DNA of 64,000 nucleotides from Watersipora subatra (Eukaryota > Bryozoa > Gymnolaemata > Cheilostomatida > Watersiporidae). The DNA lies in the NCBI RefSeq assembly GCF_963576615.1, contig NW_027045314.1, positions 22,338 to 86,337 on the forward strand, in the 5' to 3' direction. This document shows, in pieces, positions 23,601 to 35,900 of this stretch. The notes beneath the pieces were generated by a model. The model did no database searches and was not told the DNA's origin. It saw only the letters and a program-made list of their open reading frames with translations. Each line of letters starts with the position of its first letter. The stretch's first letter is position 1. The translations under genes and the position numbers were made by a program.

Positions 23601-25258
23601 TTGTTTAACATGTCATAATTTGACATGTTTGTATTTTAATTGGCAGCCAAATAACCACAACACAGCTTGCGTTTGCCTCACTCACTAACAGCTTTGTCAT
23701 AATCACGACATGCCAACAGCCCACAGGGTGGCAGTAAATGATCAAATAACTTGCTTTCTTCAGCTAACCATGGTTGATTTCAGGTCTGATTCAGGATGGG
23801 CTTTTCGCTTGTACAAATTACTTGTTGCGCTAACATGCTGTGATATGCACTGGTTGCTAGCAGCTCAATCATTGCGTCTTTTTTCACCAAAGATATGGTT
23901 TTTCTTTGTTGTATAGGAAATACTACTCCAGCAGAATATATTAACCCAAACAATTCTGACTCAGATGCAGAAGAGATATTGAGTGAAAAGTTGGTAAGTT
24001 GATGAACAGTCAAGGGCACTTTTCCAGTGTTTTAGAGTACACATTGAAGTATACCAAGGTCCAAATCATGGTAATTTTTCGTTTTCTCATGCCAATAAAC
24101 ATCTATAATCCTGGGGATCTATCCTTTCGCAAAAAATTGCCTAAAAGGACTAAATTGGTTAATTAACTGGGTATGATCATTACAAATACCTGAAATGGTG
24201 TACTCGGTAATCTATGTGTATTATTTTTAAATGACGTTCAATATCTTATGGCATTGTTTTATTAGATAGGTGCAAATTTGATCAATTTTTTGTATCAGCA
24301 ATGGGTAATGTTACTGTCGAGAAAAGACAACTTGACACATATTTGGAATGCAAATTGATATTTTGTGTTCAAAAAGTTTCAACCTCTGGTCATGCATGGA
24401 CTACATTCACTACCACATGTTACAATATGTTTGACATAGATTTTCTGCCCCTCCTCTCCTCTCTCTTTCACTTTTCGATTCTCATAATTTGTTTCTGAAT
24501 CTTTTTCAGGACAAGAATGGTAGAACACTGTACCTGGTCAAGTGGAAACATTATTCATCACAGTAAGTCACGTCAGCCGAATGTCTATTAGGGGCGAATA
24601 TTCATGGGCTGAGTCGTGACTAAAATCCATGCTTTTAGTCATGACTCAGCTTCAGCCAGTCAATACGATGAAAATAACAATTTAGCAGAGTATACACAAA
24701 TCAGGATTATCAACAATAGAGCAATTGATGCTGTATTGAGTTGTCATTTATTTATTTAGTCATTGCTGCAACAAAGCACAATGACCTTATGTTAAGAGCG
24801 GAAACATGTAGCATCTTAAAACCCACCAGCTGATCAGACTAATAATCATCTCAATTTTATTTTGTTGCAGAAGTAACACCTGGGAGCCCTCTAGAAATCT
24901 CAAACAAACTTTGGCACTGCTAAACTATAAGGTGAGTTTAGCCAGTTACACAAGCAAAAAGTGCTTTGCTGAAAGTCTTATTGTTTACCTAATCATTGAT
25001 AAAGATCGCCACAATCATGGAGTCAAATCTGCACCCCATTCATGGCTATATGTCGCCCGATTTTTGTCACGTAATGCATTCATATCATACAAGTTAGTTG
25101 CAAGGACATCAGCCGAAAAGAGTATCGCCTCCCCAGCTGAATCATCATATAGCCATGTGTTTTTACTGGGTAACTAATGCACATCTTGTTTTGTCACTTC
25201 AGACAGCATTTCTTTACCGTTTTTCCTTCTTTTGCAGGAACATGTCCAGTCAACATGA
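20656..25258 (+). CDS. Zinc-motif, Ser/Thr/Pro-repeat, chromodomain protein (transposon passenger)
   Basis: Exons: 20656-20722, 20878-20943, 21218-21336, 21920-22073, 22165-22769, 23194-23230, 23917-23993, 24510-24562, 24871-24931, 25238-25258. All have GT-AG borders and compatible phases, giving 419 residues with no internal stop. Residues 1-45 carry two cysteine clusters (CSICG...KCNAC and KCQCG...KCSAC), probably zinc-binding. About 45-135 is an unknown basic-to-mixed domain (ALERAAHAHGAGLSVLCLVF). About 146-330 is a Ser/Thr/Pro octad repeat. About 366-413 is a chromodomain (EEILSEKL, YLVKWKHYSS, NTWEPSRNL): the cage Trp and Tyr of VKWKHY are kept, while the first aromatic of the HP1 cage seems absent. 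Optional exons: 20808-20836 and an 18-base one at 23352-23369. The start is the ATG before the first CxxC; 5' exons could be missing. A role in targeting chromatin is inferred. Confidence 0.8.
22185..22755 (+). repeat. Coding minisatellite, Ser/Thr/Pro octads
   Basis: Within exon 5 of the chromodomain gene a unit of about 24 bp recurs about twenty times, alternating TCTGCTCCCACATTA with CTTCTACA or CTCCTACA. It encodes octads such as TSAPTLTS and TSVPTLPP. Some octads are shortened (SAPISSAP). The region is probably a disordered, possibly O-glycosylated or phosphorylated linker. The opposite strand is open only as a by-product of the repeat. Confidence 0.9.
23398..23504. mobile_element. 107-bp palindrome in an intron (MITE-like)
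   Basis: GGCAGCAAAAACTTTTGTTA at 23398 pairs with its counterpart ending GTTTTTGCTGCC at 23504. The arms are about 50 bases, with CTCTTCTTTCCTTCCC facing GGGAAGGAAAGAAGAG, and few mismatches. The loop is about 10 bases. It lies in an intron of the chromodomain gene. A tiny fold-back transposon is likely; no clear target duplication was seen. Confidence 0.75.
24608..24650. repeat. Intronic hairpin
   Basis: GCTGAGTCGTGACTAAAA (24608-24625) pairs with TTTTAGTCATGACTCAGC (24633-24650) with one mismatch and a 7-base loop, in the intron that splits the chromodomain. Function unknown. Confidence 0.75.
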
Positions 25259-25555
25259 CCAGCAACTCCTATCTGCCACCAGCAAGCATCCACATACACA
25301 GACATTCTTTACTTGTATAATGTAAAAATATGTAATATAATAGTAATATAATATATCAATTAATAATCAACAGAAAATAACACTTTGTTGCAATAATCAA
25401 TTCATCAGATCAAACTACCCGGCTTGCATTATTCTATTTGAGGATTGATAACAATAGGAAGAAGAAATAGAATAGAACGGAATCTTGCTTACTCTTGAGT
25501 GGAGTTCCCTACACAGCTTTGTTGTGATCCTTTGTGTAATCTTATAATTATGTTC

Positions 25556-25561
25556 AATAAA
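25556..25561 (+). promoter_or_regulatory. Candidate polyadenylation signal AATAAA
   Basis: First strong AATAAA about 300 bases after the stop of the chromodomain gene and ahead of the 359-bp array. It would close the plus-strand transcript before the convergent gene. Weak evidence on its own in AT-rich DNA. Confidence 0.4.
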
Positions 25562-25849
25562 AGTGATCACAGGGACCCCCTACACATAACCACAACATTC
25601 TAACACAATTCTAACCTGTTGTCCAATCAGGTTGATTTATGCAACTTGCTCACCTGCTTAGTCCATACAAACCATCATAAAGTTTTCGAAGCCTTAGGAT
25701 GTGCACTGATGTGGTCCAGAACAGTTTTGTAAATCACTGCTTTTTTGGTAAGGCAGTGATGGCTGAAAGTGTCATGGCTGTCTCACTGGTGCGGACACCT
25801 GCAGGTATGAATAGACAACTCCAGAGTAGATGGATAATATTTATCTATT

Positions 25850-27928
25850 AATAACGAATTTCTACAATTCTTGTCCCACATGTCTAAAAACTTGGTATTT
25901 ATACTGCTGAGCCATGTTAATACTCAATATTATTTCAGTGTTGCTACATTTGCGTTAGTTCCCATGTAAACAGTGAAATATATTCAGGATTTATCTCCCC
26001 CTTGTGTTGCCTGTAATAGTTGAATATTTTAATAATTCAACTCAGTAGATACAGTAGGCTTATTGAAATGCATTTTAGTCATTTTTACTTGTATCTTGAG
26101 AAATTGAAATGGTTAAAACTAGGTGCCCGACTTGCTTCTCCATACAAATCACAATACTTGTGGAAACCTATTACTTTATTTACTCATGTAGCCCTGAATA
26201 GTTTTGTGAGAATGAACTTTTACAATTTTTAGGCCACGTGTATAAAAACTTGGTATTTATACCGGTGAGCCTTGTTAATACTGAATATTACTTCAATATT
26301 GCTACATTTGCCTTAGTTCTTATGTAAACAGTGAAAGATATTCAGGATTTATCTCCCCCTTGTGTTGCCTGTCATAGTTGAATATTTTAATAATTCAACT
26401 CAATAGATACAGTAGGCTTATGGAAATGCATTTTAGTCATTTTGACTTGTACCCTGAAAAAATTGAAATGGTTAAAATTAGGTGCCCGACTTGCTTCTCC
26501 ATGCAAATCACAATACATGTGGAAACCTATTATTTTATTTACTCATGTCGCTCTGAATAGTTTTGTGAGAATGAATTTTTACAATTTTTAGGCCACATGT
26601 ATAAAAACTTGGCATTTATACTGCTGAACTATGTTAATACTGAATATTACTTCAATATTGCTACATTTGCCTTAGTTCTTATGTAAACAGTGAAAGATAT
26701 TCAGGATTTATCTCCCCCTTGTGTTGCCTGTCATAGTTGAATATTTTAATAATTCAACTCAATAGATACAGTAGGCTTATGGAAATGCATTTTAGTCATT
26801 TTGACTTGTATCCTGAAAAAATTGAAATGGTTAAAATTAGGTGCCCGACTTGCTTCTCCATGCGAATCACAATACTTGTGGAAACCTATTATTTTATTTA
26901 CTCATGTCGCTCTGAATAGTTTTGTGAGAATGAATTTTTACAATTTTTAGGCCACATGTATAAAAACTTGGCATTTATGCTGCTGAACTATGTTAATACT
27001 GAATATTACTTCAATATTGCTACATTTGCCTTAGTTCTTATGTAAACAGTGAAAGATATTCAGGATTTATCTCCCCCTTGTGTTGCCTGTCATAGTTGAA
27101 TATTTTAATAATTCATCTCAATAGATACAGTAGGCTTATGGAAATGCATTTTAGTCATTTTGACTTGTATCCTGAAAAAATTGAAATGGTTAAAATTAGG
27201 TGCCCGACTTGCTTCTCCATGCAAATCACAATACTTGTGGAAACCTATTATTTTATTTACTCATGTCGCTCTGAATAGTTTTGTGAGAATGAATTTTTAC
27301 AATTTTTAGGCCACATGTATAAAAACTTGGCATTTATACTGCTGAACTATGTTAATACTGAATATTACTTCAATATTGCTACATTTGCCTTAGTTCTTAT
27401 GTAAACAGTGAAAGATATTCAGGATTTATCTCCCCCTTGTGTTGCCTGTCATAGTTGAATATTTTAATAATTCAACTCAATAGATACAGTAGGCTTATGG
27501 AAATGCATTTTAGTCATTTTGACTTGTATCCTGAAAAAATTGAAATGGTTAAAATTAGGTGCCCGACTTGCTTCTCCATGCAAATCACAATACTTGTGGA
27601 AACCTATTATTTTATTTACTCATGTCGCCCTGAATAGTTTTGTGAGAATGAATTTTTACAATTTTTAGGCCACATGTATAAAAACTTGGCATTTATACTG
27701 CTGAACTATGTTAATACTGAATATTACTTCAATATTGCTACATTTGCCTTAGTTCTTATGTAAACAGTAAAAGATATTCAGGATTTATCTCCACCTTGTG
27801 TTGCCTGTCATAATTGAATATTTTATATAATGGATACAGGAGGCTCATTGCAATGGATTTTTTGTCATTCTCACCTGTATCCAAAGGTATCAAAATAGTT
27901 AAAACTAGGTGCCCGACAGGCTTGTTAT
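25850..27928. repeat. 359-bp tandem array (~5.8 units)
   Basis: Units recur at 359-bp steps; the ATG in each inner unit is at 26378, 26737, 27096 and 27455, and the first step is 358. The three or four central units are nearly identical, while the first and last are clearly diverged, the usual sign of homogenisation by unequal exchange. Each unit has a 60-codon open frame from an ATG. It ends early at the first and last units and has no recognisable domain, so I treat it as non-coding. The array separates the ends of the two convergent genes. Confidence 0.92.
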
Positions 27929-28540
27929 GACATTCTCACCTATTGTCGCATGGCCTAGACTCACCTGAGAGGGGTTGTCCATTTTATTCTGGCTGATAAC
28001 ATATGTGACCCAGGCAGTCAGAATGTACAATTGTGCTAAAACCACATTTTTGAGTTATTTAAAGATTTAAAATCAGCAAATTCTGAGGATTTTAATGCAT
28101 TTTATATTTTTTTAAATTGGATTATTTATACCCAGGTTAGGCAAGATTTAGTAGAGAAGGTCTCATGATAAACTAAAACTGTTGTTTTGAGTTTAATCAG
28201 AATAAAGTTGGTGATTCATGAACTGTAAATCATGGTATTTTCTTACAAATCAAAATGCCATAGCAACCAACCACTAAATCTCAACCTATATTGATGAAAC
28301 CCGGCATTCTTCACAATAAAACCTTGAAACAGATGATCGTTGCATTTTTATTCCAATTCGATTGACAGTTGACATCCCAAAGGTCATGGTAAGGTTAACA
28401 ATATATGTGGCTAAAAGCTCACCGTCCTGGATGTATTCATTAAAAGGGTATGCTTCAAACTGGGCAATTCTCATCAAGCTATATTGCTATGACTGCATTT
28501 AATGACAGTCCAACAACTTAACAAAGAGCTGGATGTGTAT
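27929..28540. other. No confident feature
   Basis: AT-rich DNA after the 359-bp array. The minus strand has a 63-codon frame at 28286-28477, ending FYCEECRVSSI. A segment there (ACCTTACCATGACCTT) resembles one at about 28565 (ACCTTACCACGACCTT), so this may be a diverged duplicate of the relic next door. I do not call a gene. Confidence 0.4.
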
Positions 28541-29132
28541 TCAGAATTGTCCACCTATACAGAAGGTCGTGGTAAGGTCAACGATGCGGAAAATATGTGA
28601 TGCGAAAATATCAACCCAACTCATCAAGTGACTATTCAATCTAGAGCTCTTTTTATGTAGTTTAACACTCACACAGTGTAGCACAAGTACGCTGCAGAGA
28701 TTTATTGTAGCACATTGGAGAGGTTTGTTTGTTATGCTAGCGGCAATTTGTCTCAACGCAACCATATCCAATGTTTCCTTCGGCAATCGTTGATATACAG
28801 TTCTAATGAGGCTTAATTGTTCAGATGACATAAAACTAGCGCATAATTCCCTACACTTGCACCCACTTATTAGTTTGATGTCAACAGCTAGAATGGGAAT
28901 GTTATCAGCAGTGATAGGCTGATCGTTATTCTCTGTAATTTGATTTAATTAATTCGCATTATCGTTAGCAGCCACATACTGCGTAAGCAGCTGTATTTCT
29001 AAGGTTGACCTATTATCATAATTCTCATCATCGCTTTCACTATGATCTGAGGCAGCTGACTCAGATTCTAAGTAGAAATACTCATCTAGCATCAACAAGC
29101 CGTAATTTGGCGATTGTTTATTTCGTTCTAGC
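28541..29132 (-). pseudogene. Unidentified coding relic (transposase-like N-terminus?)
   Basis: Read on the minus strand from 29132, after an acceptor-like CTTCAG, an open frame begins LERNKQSPNYGLLMLDEYFY, followed by an acidic Ser/Asp/Glu stretch. It stops at TAA (28949-28951) and continues in the same frame with GCKCRELCASFMSSEQ, then LIRTVYQRLPKETLDMVALR, to a stop at 28541. The Cys cluster followed by an LDMV-type helix recalls N-terminal regions of unnamed multi-copy proteins I associate with cnidarian genomes; I cannot name the family. The in-frame stop and lack of downstream exons suggest decay, unless a very short intron removes the TAA. Confidence 0.5.
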
Positions 29133-29266
29133 CTGAAGCATTAAAAGAGGAAATGGCCACATACATGCGCGCACCCGCAGTTAAAGCCTACAGTTGTGAT
29201 CTTGGGTTATGAAAAATTCCATAGCAACCACCAATATGGGTATAGTCAGAGCCGTATACGTAGTTG

Positions 29267-29614
29267 CACAGAGTCCCGTGACCAAAAGCCGGAAACAAAA
29301 ACGCTTGATTCCAAACAAACCCGATCGACATGCTGATCTCTAATGGAATATTCTTACCTCGCTCTCAACATCTCACTCTTTTGCATTTACTTATTACAAA
29401 AAATAATTTGTGGTTTCTTGTAGAAAATTTTGTCCTTTTTCAAGTGGTGTATAATACAACTATCAATTTCAAAGCGACTGCTAATGGGAGTAGTTTTTGT
29501 TGATTAATGTTGCGGCTTCTACATTATAACTTATATAAAACTAGTAGGCGTGGCCTGTTTGTTTGGAATCGAGCTCCCTCCCGTATACGCTTCTGTTGGA
29601 CGCCGGACTCTGTG
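29267..29614. mobile_element. MITE-like inverted repeat (348 bp)
   Basis: CACAGAGTCC at 29267 faces GGACTCTGTG at 29605-29614. Further in, GATTCCAAACAAAC (29307-29320) faces its exact complement (29557-29570). The intervening arm sequence is diverged, giving an inverted repeat of roughly 55 bases around an AT-rich core without coding. CGTATACG occurs in or beside both arms. Confidence 0.65.
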
Positions 29615-29896
29615 AAACCAGACGACACTGGGTATAGCTAAATGGCAATTCTGGATTTATGATTGGTCAGACACAAAAATAAACAAGACCATGTAAAAGA
29701 GCAGGGTTGAATGCACTGTAAACCACTGTTTACTAAAATAGTGACGGTGAGTCATATAATAGCGTGAAGCACGCTTAGCGCGCTATTGTGAACAATGGAA
29801 TTACCGCACGATTGTACATTCTGACGGCCGGGGTCACATGTACTAAAGGTTATACAAAAGACATTTCGTTTATTATTGAGAAATAAATTAATATAC

Positions 29897-29902
29897 TTTA
29901 TT
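29897..29902 (-). promoter_or_regulatory. Candidate polyadenylation signal of KDZ gene
   Basis: AATAAA on the minus strand about 75 bases after the stop codon of the transposase gene. Good position, but AT-rich context. Confidence 0.5.
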
Positions 29903-29977
29903 ACAATATTGTTTTGTGAAGATCAGCATAAAAAGTAATACAGAAAGTAGATCAGCATACATGTAAATCATGGCATT

Positions 29978-32900
29978 TCAATCCCCATAAAAACTTCCAT
30001 CAGAGTCATCGTCGTCCTCGTCATCATCAGATACATCTAAGTCCTGGCATAGTGATACAGCTAGCTGCATATCCTAACAATAGAATAATTCAATGAATGA
30101 AATCATAAGTAAATCATAGGTAAATCATCGGTCATGGCATAAATAATACTGGATGTTTTTTAAATCTGTCATTTGCTGCTATATGAAATGTTGTTGCTGA
30201 CTGGCAAACAGTGATTGGCAAAAGCTTGATCACTATTGCGATACTGTTCTTCCCCAATTTAATAGTACGTACCTCAACTTCCTCAGAGAAGAAAACAGAG
30301 GATTTTTCGACCATGTTTTGAAGAAATATGGCCTCTTCTCCATTGCATGTATCAAGTTGCTGGACTGAAAATGAAGAGGACCAAATTAGCCAGAAATCTG
30401 AACTCAGAATTCAACTAAATACTTAAAAAAGTATCTTATGTTTCAACGTGATGTTGTAGACAATTTGTTATAGAATGGACCTGCTAAAAACAACTGAGAC
30501 ATCACTATTGATACTATATCATGTATATTAAGCATCTACAAACACGGATGAGAAACTCACCTATTGTTCTTATCATTGTATGCCTTTCCTGTTCTAGAAT
30601 AGGGATTTCTTCTACAGTTCTCTGCCACAATTGATAGCTCTCCACTGCCTTAAGAACATCCTGTGAGAAGGTTATATCTGAAACATCAAAAAGTGACATC
30701 AGCATGGCTTGCTAATATAGGATTTTCATGTGTAAAAGTTGAACAAGGAATGTCTAGATTTGTTGCGGGGAATTGATATTTCATGAAAAAACTTACCTCC
30801 ACGGACAACTGCCCATGGGAATAACCCTGACTTCAAACAGCTTTGCAGCTTTTCTGTTGTCGTTTCTGGATGGAGGTTGCTGTATTCTAAAGCCTTTTTC
30901 TTATAGCTGCAATGGTTTGCACGCAGACGCGATCTCAACTTCTGTGCAATTTTTCCACTCTCTGTTAATATAAACAGAAATTACATTCTCGATAACACAA
31001 TACATAGAAAAATTTTAACTTTGATTTTTTTTCAGAGAGATCACCTGACAAACCTACCTGATTTCTTAAGAACATCTTCTTGCCGCAGGATATTGACTCT
31101 GAGGTCTTCTAAGACAGCTTGTATGTTATCTGGTTCTGAAAGATAATACAATATATCAATCACAACATTCTAATCATACATCTATATGTATACTTCTCAA
31201 AGTATGTATGTGTGTATTCCGGCTATAGCTACTATTAAAATTGCTATTATTAAAATAGCTACAGCTGGACAATGCTGACGCAACATCATGGCGTATGTCA
31301 TTAGAAGCCTAACGCTTATTAGCAAGCTTAATGGAATTTTCCAGTGGCAGTGTGCCAGGCTAATAGCAAAGTGGCAGGTAGCCTGTCTTGACAAAATGTT
31401 GTTTTTTGTAGGGTTGTCCCCCGTCGAGCGGGCGAGCAACAAAACAGCTTGTCAAAAGACGTACTGCACCTGATGCATCAGCTGCACTTATAGGGAGTTG
31501 TTCTTGTTCTCTTCCGTCTATGCGGCTTGGTGGCAATGCTATGTCGGTCGCTCCATTGGTAATCATAACCGATTTCGCGCAAAAAATTATGTAGAAAGAA
31601 ATAAGATTACAACGTTTAACCAAAGACTGTTGGTTGTTTACAACTCTGTTGTAAACTTTAGTAGAATTTAAGAATAAAACAAATTGAAAATAAAATCCAT
31701 AAGAACAAATAAAACTGACTGATACAAAAATAGAAATTAAACTGACCGAGCGCACAAATAATGACATGTTTAGTCGCTGTTGTTGCCTAAGTTCTCAAGT
31801 TCTACTAAAGTTTATCGCAGAGACTGGTCGCTAGTTAAGAGTTATAATCTTATTTCTTTCTACATAATTTTTTGCGCGAAATCAGTTATGATTACCAATG
31901 GAGCGACCGACATAACATTGCCACCAAGCCGCATAGACGGAAGAGAACAACTCCCTATAAGTGCAGCTGATGCATCAGGTGCAGTACGTCTTGTGATAAG
32001 CTGTTGGGTTGCTCGCCCGCTCGACGGGGGACAACTACGCAAAAACAACAGTTTGTCAAGACAGGCTAAGTGGCAGGCAACTCTCATCACTCCTCATTGT
32101 TTATAAGCTGATTTTTAATACCCGGGCAACGCCGGAGGCACAGCTAGTTGTTACTATAAACTACAATGAGCATCTTTCACCATGAAACGTGAAACGTCAT
32201 CTTTGCATCAGGGCCTCATATTATTCATACTCATATTATTATGAGCATTATCATGAAATACAAATCATCCACTGCTAATTGACACAGAAAAACAATCATT
32301 TACTCTCTAAGCATGCGGAAATAGTATAAGTAAAAAACTCACTTGGCGGCGGCTTGGCAACAAGGATTGCTCTGGCCTCAAGTTCAGCTAAAGTTAATCC
32401 AATTGAGTGGCAGTGTGCATCCACTTGTGCCTCTAGAATGGGTAGTTGTTTCTTGGCCTAAAACGAGACGTACTCGGCACTATAATTCTTCACTTGTTGT
32501 ATAACTGCAATAAAGCCAATTATTTATTGAGAAAGCTTGGCTTTTTGTCAATAGTTAAAACAAATTGAACCTGGGTAACAGTACGATTTCATCCTATGAT
32601 TGCTGTTTCTACATACTTTGGAAAGAGATGTAAATATCTGTTTGGGCAGATTGACAAACTTTCGGAGATTCCAAAAAGCTGCCCCTTGCTCCAAGCGTCT
32701 CCGTCTACCTTGAAACAAGAGAATAAATTGGGAAGTCATACCATTGACAAGTTGGCACTTAGGCACAATAGGCGCCAAAGTCACCAATGTGTATTGTCAT
32801 TAACCAAGTTATAAAACATATCACAGTGGTACAATACATTTAACATTGTCAAATGCAAAGCTAATAACTTACCCGATAGGTTTTAACTATCGGGTAAGTT

Positions 32901-35900
32901 ATTAGCTTACCCGACAGTTAAGGCCTAAAAAATACCTCCCTTGACAATATATAAAATAGTGCTCACTGAATAAACTCACCATCTGATGTCATGTGTCTTG
33001 TTACTTTTCCCAATCGGGACATGTAGCTATTAACAAGTTCTGTAGTCTCCCCAGTACTTAATCCTGTTCCTACAGTGACTCTTCCACTCCATTTCATCTG
33101 AAAAAAGCAAAAAAAGAAAATTTTGGTAATATGAAACTTAAAGTAAAGTAGATGAACGATTACTATATTCATTAGACAGATTACTGACAACTCCAACGGT
33201 GAGCTTTATTCATTAGACAGATTACTGACAACTCCAACGGTGAGCTTTATTCATTAGACAGATACCTGACAACTCCAACGGTGAGCTTTGGCGTGCATGA
33301 TACTAAGGAACGGGCGTTGCTGCTGTGGTAGCCTCTCCAGCCGCTCTAGCCAAGGCCAGTATCTGCACATTGTATCAAGGGCAATGAATTTTGCACCTTG
33401 AAATTCTCTCTAAAAACATAATACATTAGCTTTATGGAGGGAGCATCGTAGCAAAAACTATTTAAGATTTCTGCAATAGAAAGACCATTGTAATAAGTAG
33501 ACAGACATTCCTGTTGCCAGAAAAGAAGTTGTAGGTTTTAGGGAGGTTTGTGAATTTTTTCTGTGACAATAAAAAATGTTGACTGGACCGATGATGATGT
33601 ATTATGGACAACCACCAATACCTGCATAGTGTATGGATACGCGTATATCTCCCCCCTAGTCATATCCAATCCCTTCAACAGAAAACAGTGGCGGCATGTG
33701 GCTAGCAAACAACCAGTCACATCCTTCTTGGAGAATGCTTTTCCTTTGGCAGACGCAGCCTTCCAAACCGTATCACCACATCTATTGGAGACCTGTAATA
33801 ACGATCTAGGTAATTGAGGTTTATAAAGACAACCACAATTGGCCAGGTTCATTGGCTATAGACCAGGACTTCCCAGCAGTTATCTTTTCAAGATATTCCA
33901 TATAGTTTTTAAAATATTCTAAATTTGCCCATCAAACTTACTAAGATTTTTTTAACTTGGGTGGATGGCAGCACTATCAATTCAGTGCACTGATTGGTTA
34001 TTCAATGGTACAGCCACCTTGCTGTATGGGGTTTATTAGGCCTGCAACCAAACAATTCACTTGATTCTGCTATACCTATGGGTACCTATTCTGGGTCTTC
34101 ATAAGGTATGAGATTTCAGAAATGCATTACAACTGAATTGTGATTGGATGGTTTTTAATCAACAGGGTTTAAAAACTTGGCTGTGATTAAGACTAATGAG
34201 GTTGCTAGATAGTTTTGACGACCTTAAACTCACCGAATTGTGTTTGCTGTTCTCTATACGCGTGACCTGCTCTTCAACGTCACTAGTGGAAACAAAAAAC
34301 TCACTTGGCTCCTCAATTCCTGATGAAACTCTAAGATCAATGACAAGAATCAAATTAAAAATGAATAAACAAAGGCTTCCTCTTTGAATTACTACACAAT
34401 AGCCCCACTTGAGAAATCTAGTAATAGAATGCGAATAATATAGTTGCACATCAAAACTTTAAACACACAACATCATATTAAAAGCGTTGGGTGCGTCCAA
34501 ACATTTTATATGCTGAATGGAGCTAGTGCTTAGTAATTTGAAGATTGGATGATAGGCAGAACCCACTGTCCCAAAATGAAATTAACCCATATTAAATTGT
34601 TACTATCTGTAAACACAGAGAATGCAAAAATCTGATATATGGTTTTTTCATTAGATATCATACCTGCCGGCAGCTCTATAGTGAAATAGTTTTGCATTCC
34701 CGTCAATGTGAATCGCATGGGGCTCGTCCAAACATGCAGGGCAACTGAACAAACTACCACCGGTAGCTTTAGATAAATAGTCTGTCTCTTGAATCCTCCA
34801 TTCCGACATTGAATAGTTGAAGACATCTTGTTTGAGCATGAAACTCTAAATAACAACACAACACCTTTCAAATCTAATGGAAAAGTCAAAGAAATGTCAC
34901 AAAAGACTCTTTGTCTAGTTTTTCTGCTAATTGGATCCTTGCTTGATGACAAATGCGGCATTGCGCAAGTTGGCTGACTATATAGCTCGACACTCTACAC
35001 GTTATATAATGATGATATCACTAACATCCACTGTGAACATAACGATCAGATGTAATACCTCGCCATCCAAGGATGAGATAAAGCTGACGGAATCCAACAG
35101 ACTTTTAAGGCTTAGAGATGGTGAGAAGTGCTGCAGGATTGAAGCACTCAGAAGAAAACTGAAGTTGAAGTAGGCTCTTCCCTCAACGTCAACAGGCCAA
35201 AGTCCATACTGGACCAGCTGTTGAGGCTCCCGCCAAGAAGACCACGAACAGGCCTCACAGACCATAACGTCTATTTTTTGGCTGACCATCCCTGAAAGAT
35301 TAGTTCAGTTTTTACAAACACAAAAAACATTAGCCTATTCTAGTACAGCTAACTAGGGTAGCCTATGTTAGTACAAGTAACCCAGGGTAGCCTATACTAG
35401 TACATCTAACCTAGAGTAGCCTATTCTAGTACAGGTAACCTAGGGTAGCCTATACTAATATAGGTGACCTAGTGTAGCCCATGTTAGTACAGGTAACCTA
35501 GAGTAGCCTATGTTAGTACAAGTAACACAGGGTAGCCTATACTAGTACATCTAACCTAGAGTAGCCTATTCTAGTACAGGTAACCTAGGGTAGCCTATAC
35601 TAATATAGGTGACCTAGTGTAGCCCATGTTAGTACAGGTAACCTAGAGTAGCCTATGTTAGTACAAGTAACACAGGGTAGCCTATACTGGTACATATAAC
35701 CTAGAGTAGCCTATGTTAGTACAAGTAACCCAGGGTAGCCTATACTAGTACATCTAACCTAGAGTAGCCTATTCTAGTACAGGTAACCTAGGGTAGCCTA
35801 TACTAATATAGGTGACCTAGTGTAGCCCATGCTAGTACAGGTAACCTAGAGTAGCGTATGTTAGTACAAGTAACACAGGGTAGCCTATACTGGTACATAT

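Noticed and set aside
23304-23626. Several overlapping frames on both strands
   Set aside because: They arise from the 107-bp palindrome and surrounding intron, not from genes.
26020-27637. Repeated 60-70 codon frames in the 359-bp units
   Set aside because: Frame length changes in the first unit and fails in the last, and there is no domain; a chance frame multiplied by tandem duplication.
31288-32106. Frames of 108 and 135 codons with similar peptides
   Set aside because: They are reflections of one another in the arms of the fold-back element.
34530-34961. 143-codon minus-strand frame over KDZ exon 7
   Set aside because: Different frame from the CPAC...DGN reading; the KDZ motifs are in the other frame, with good splice sites.
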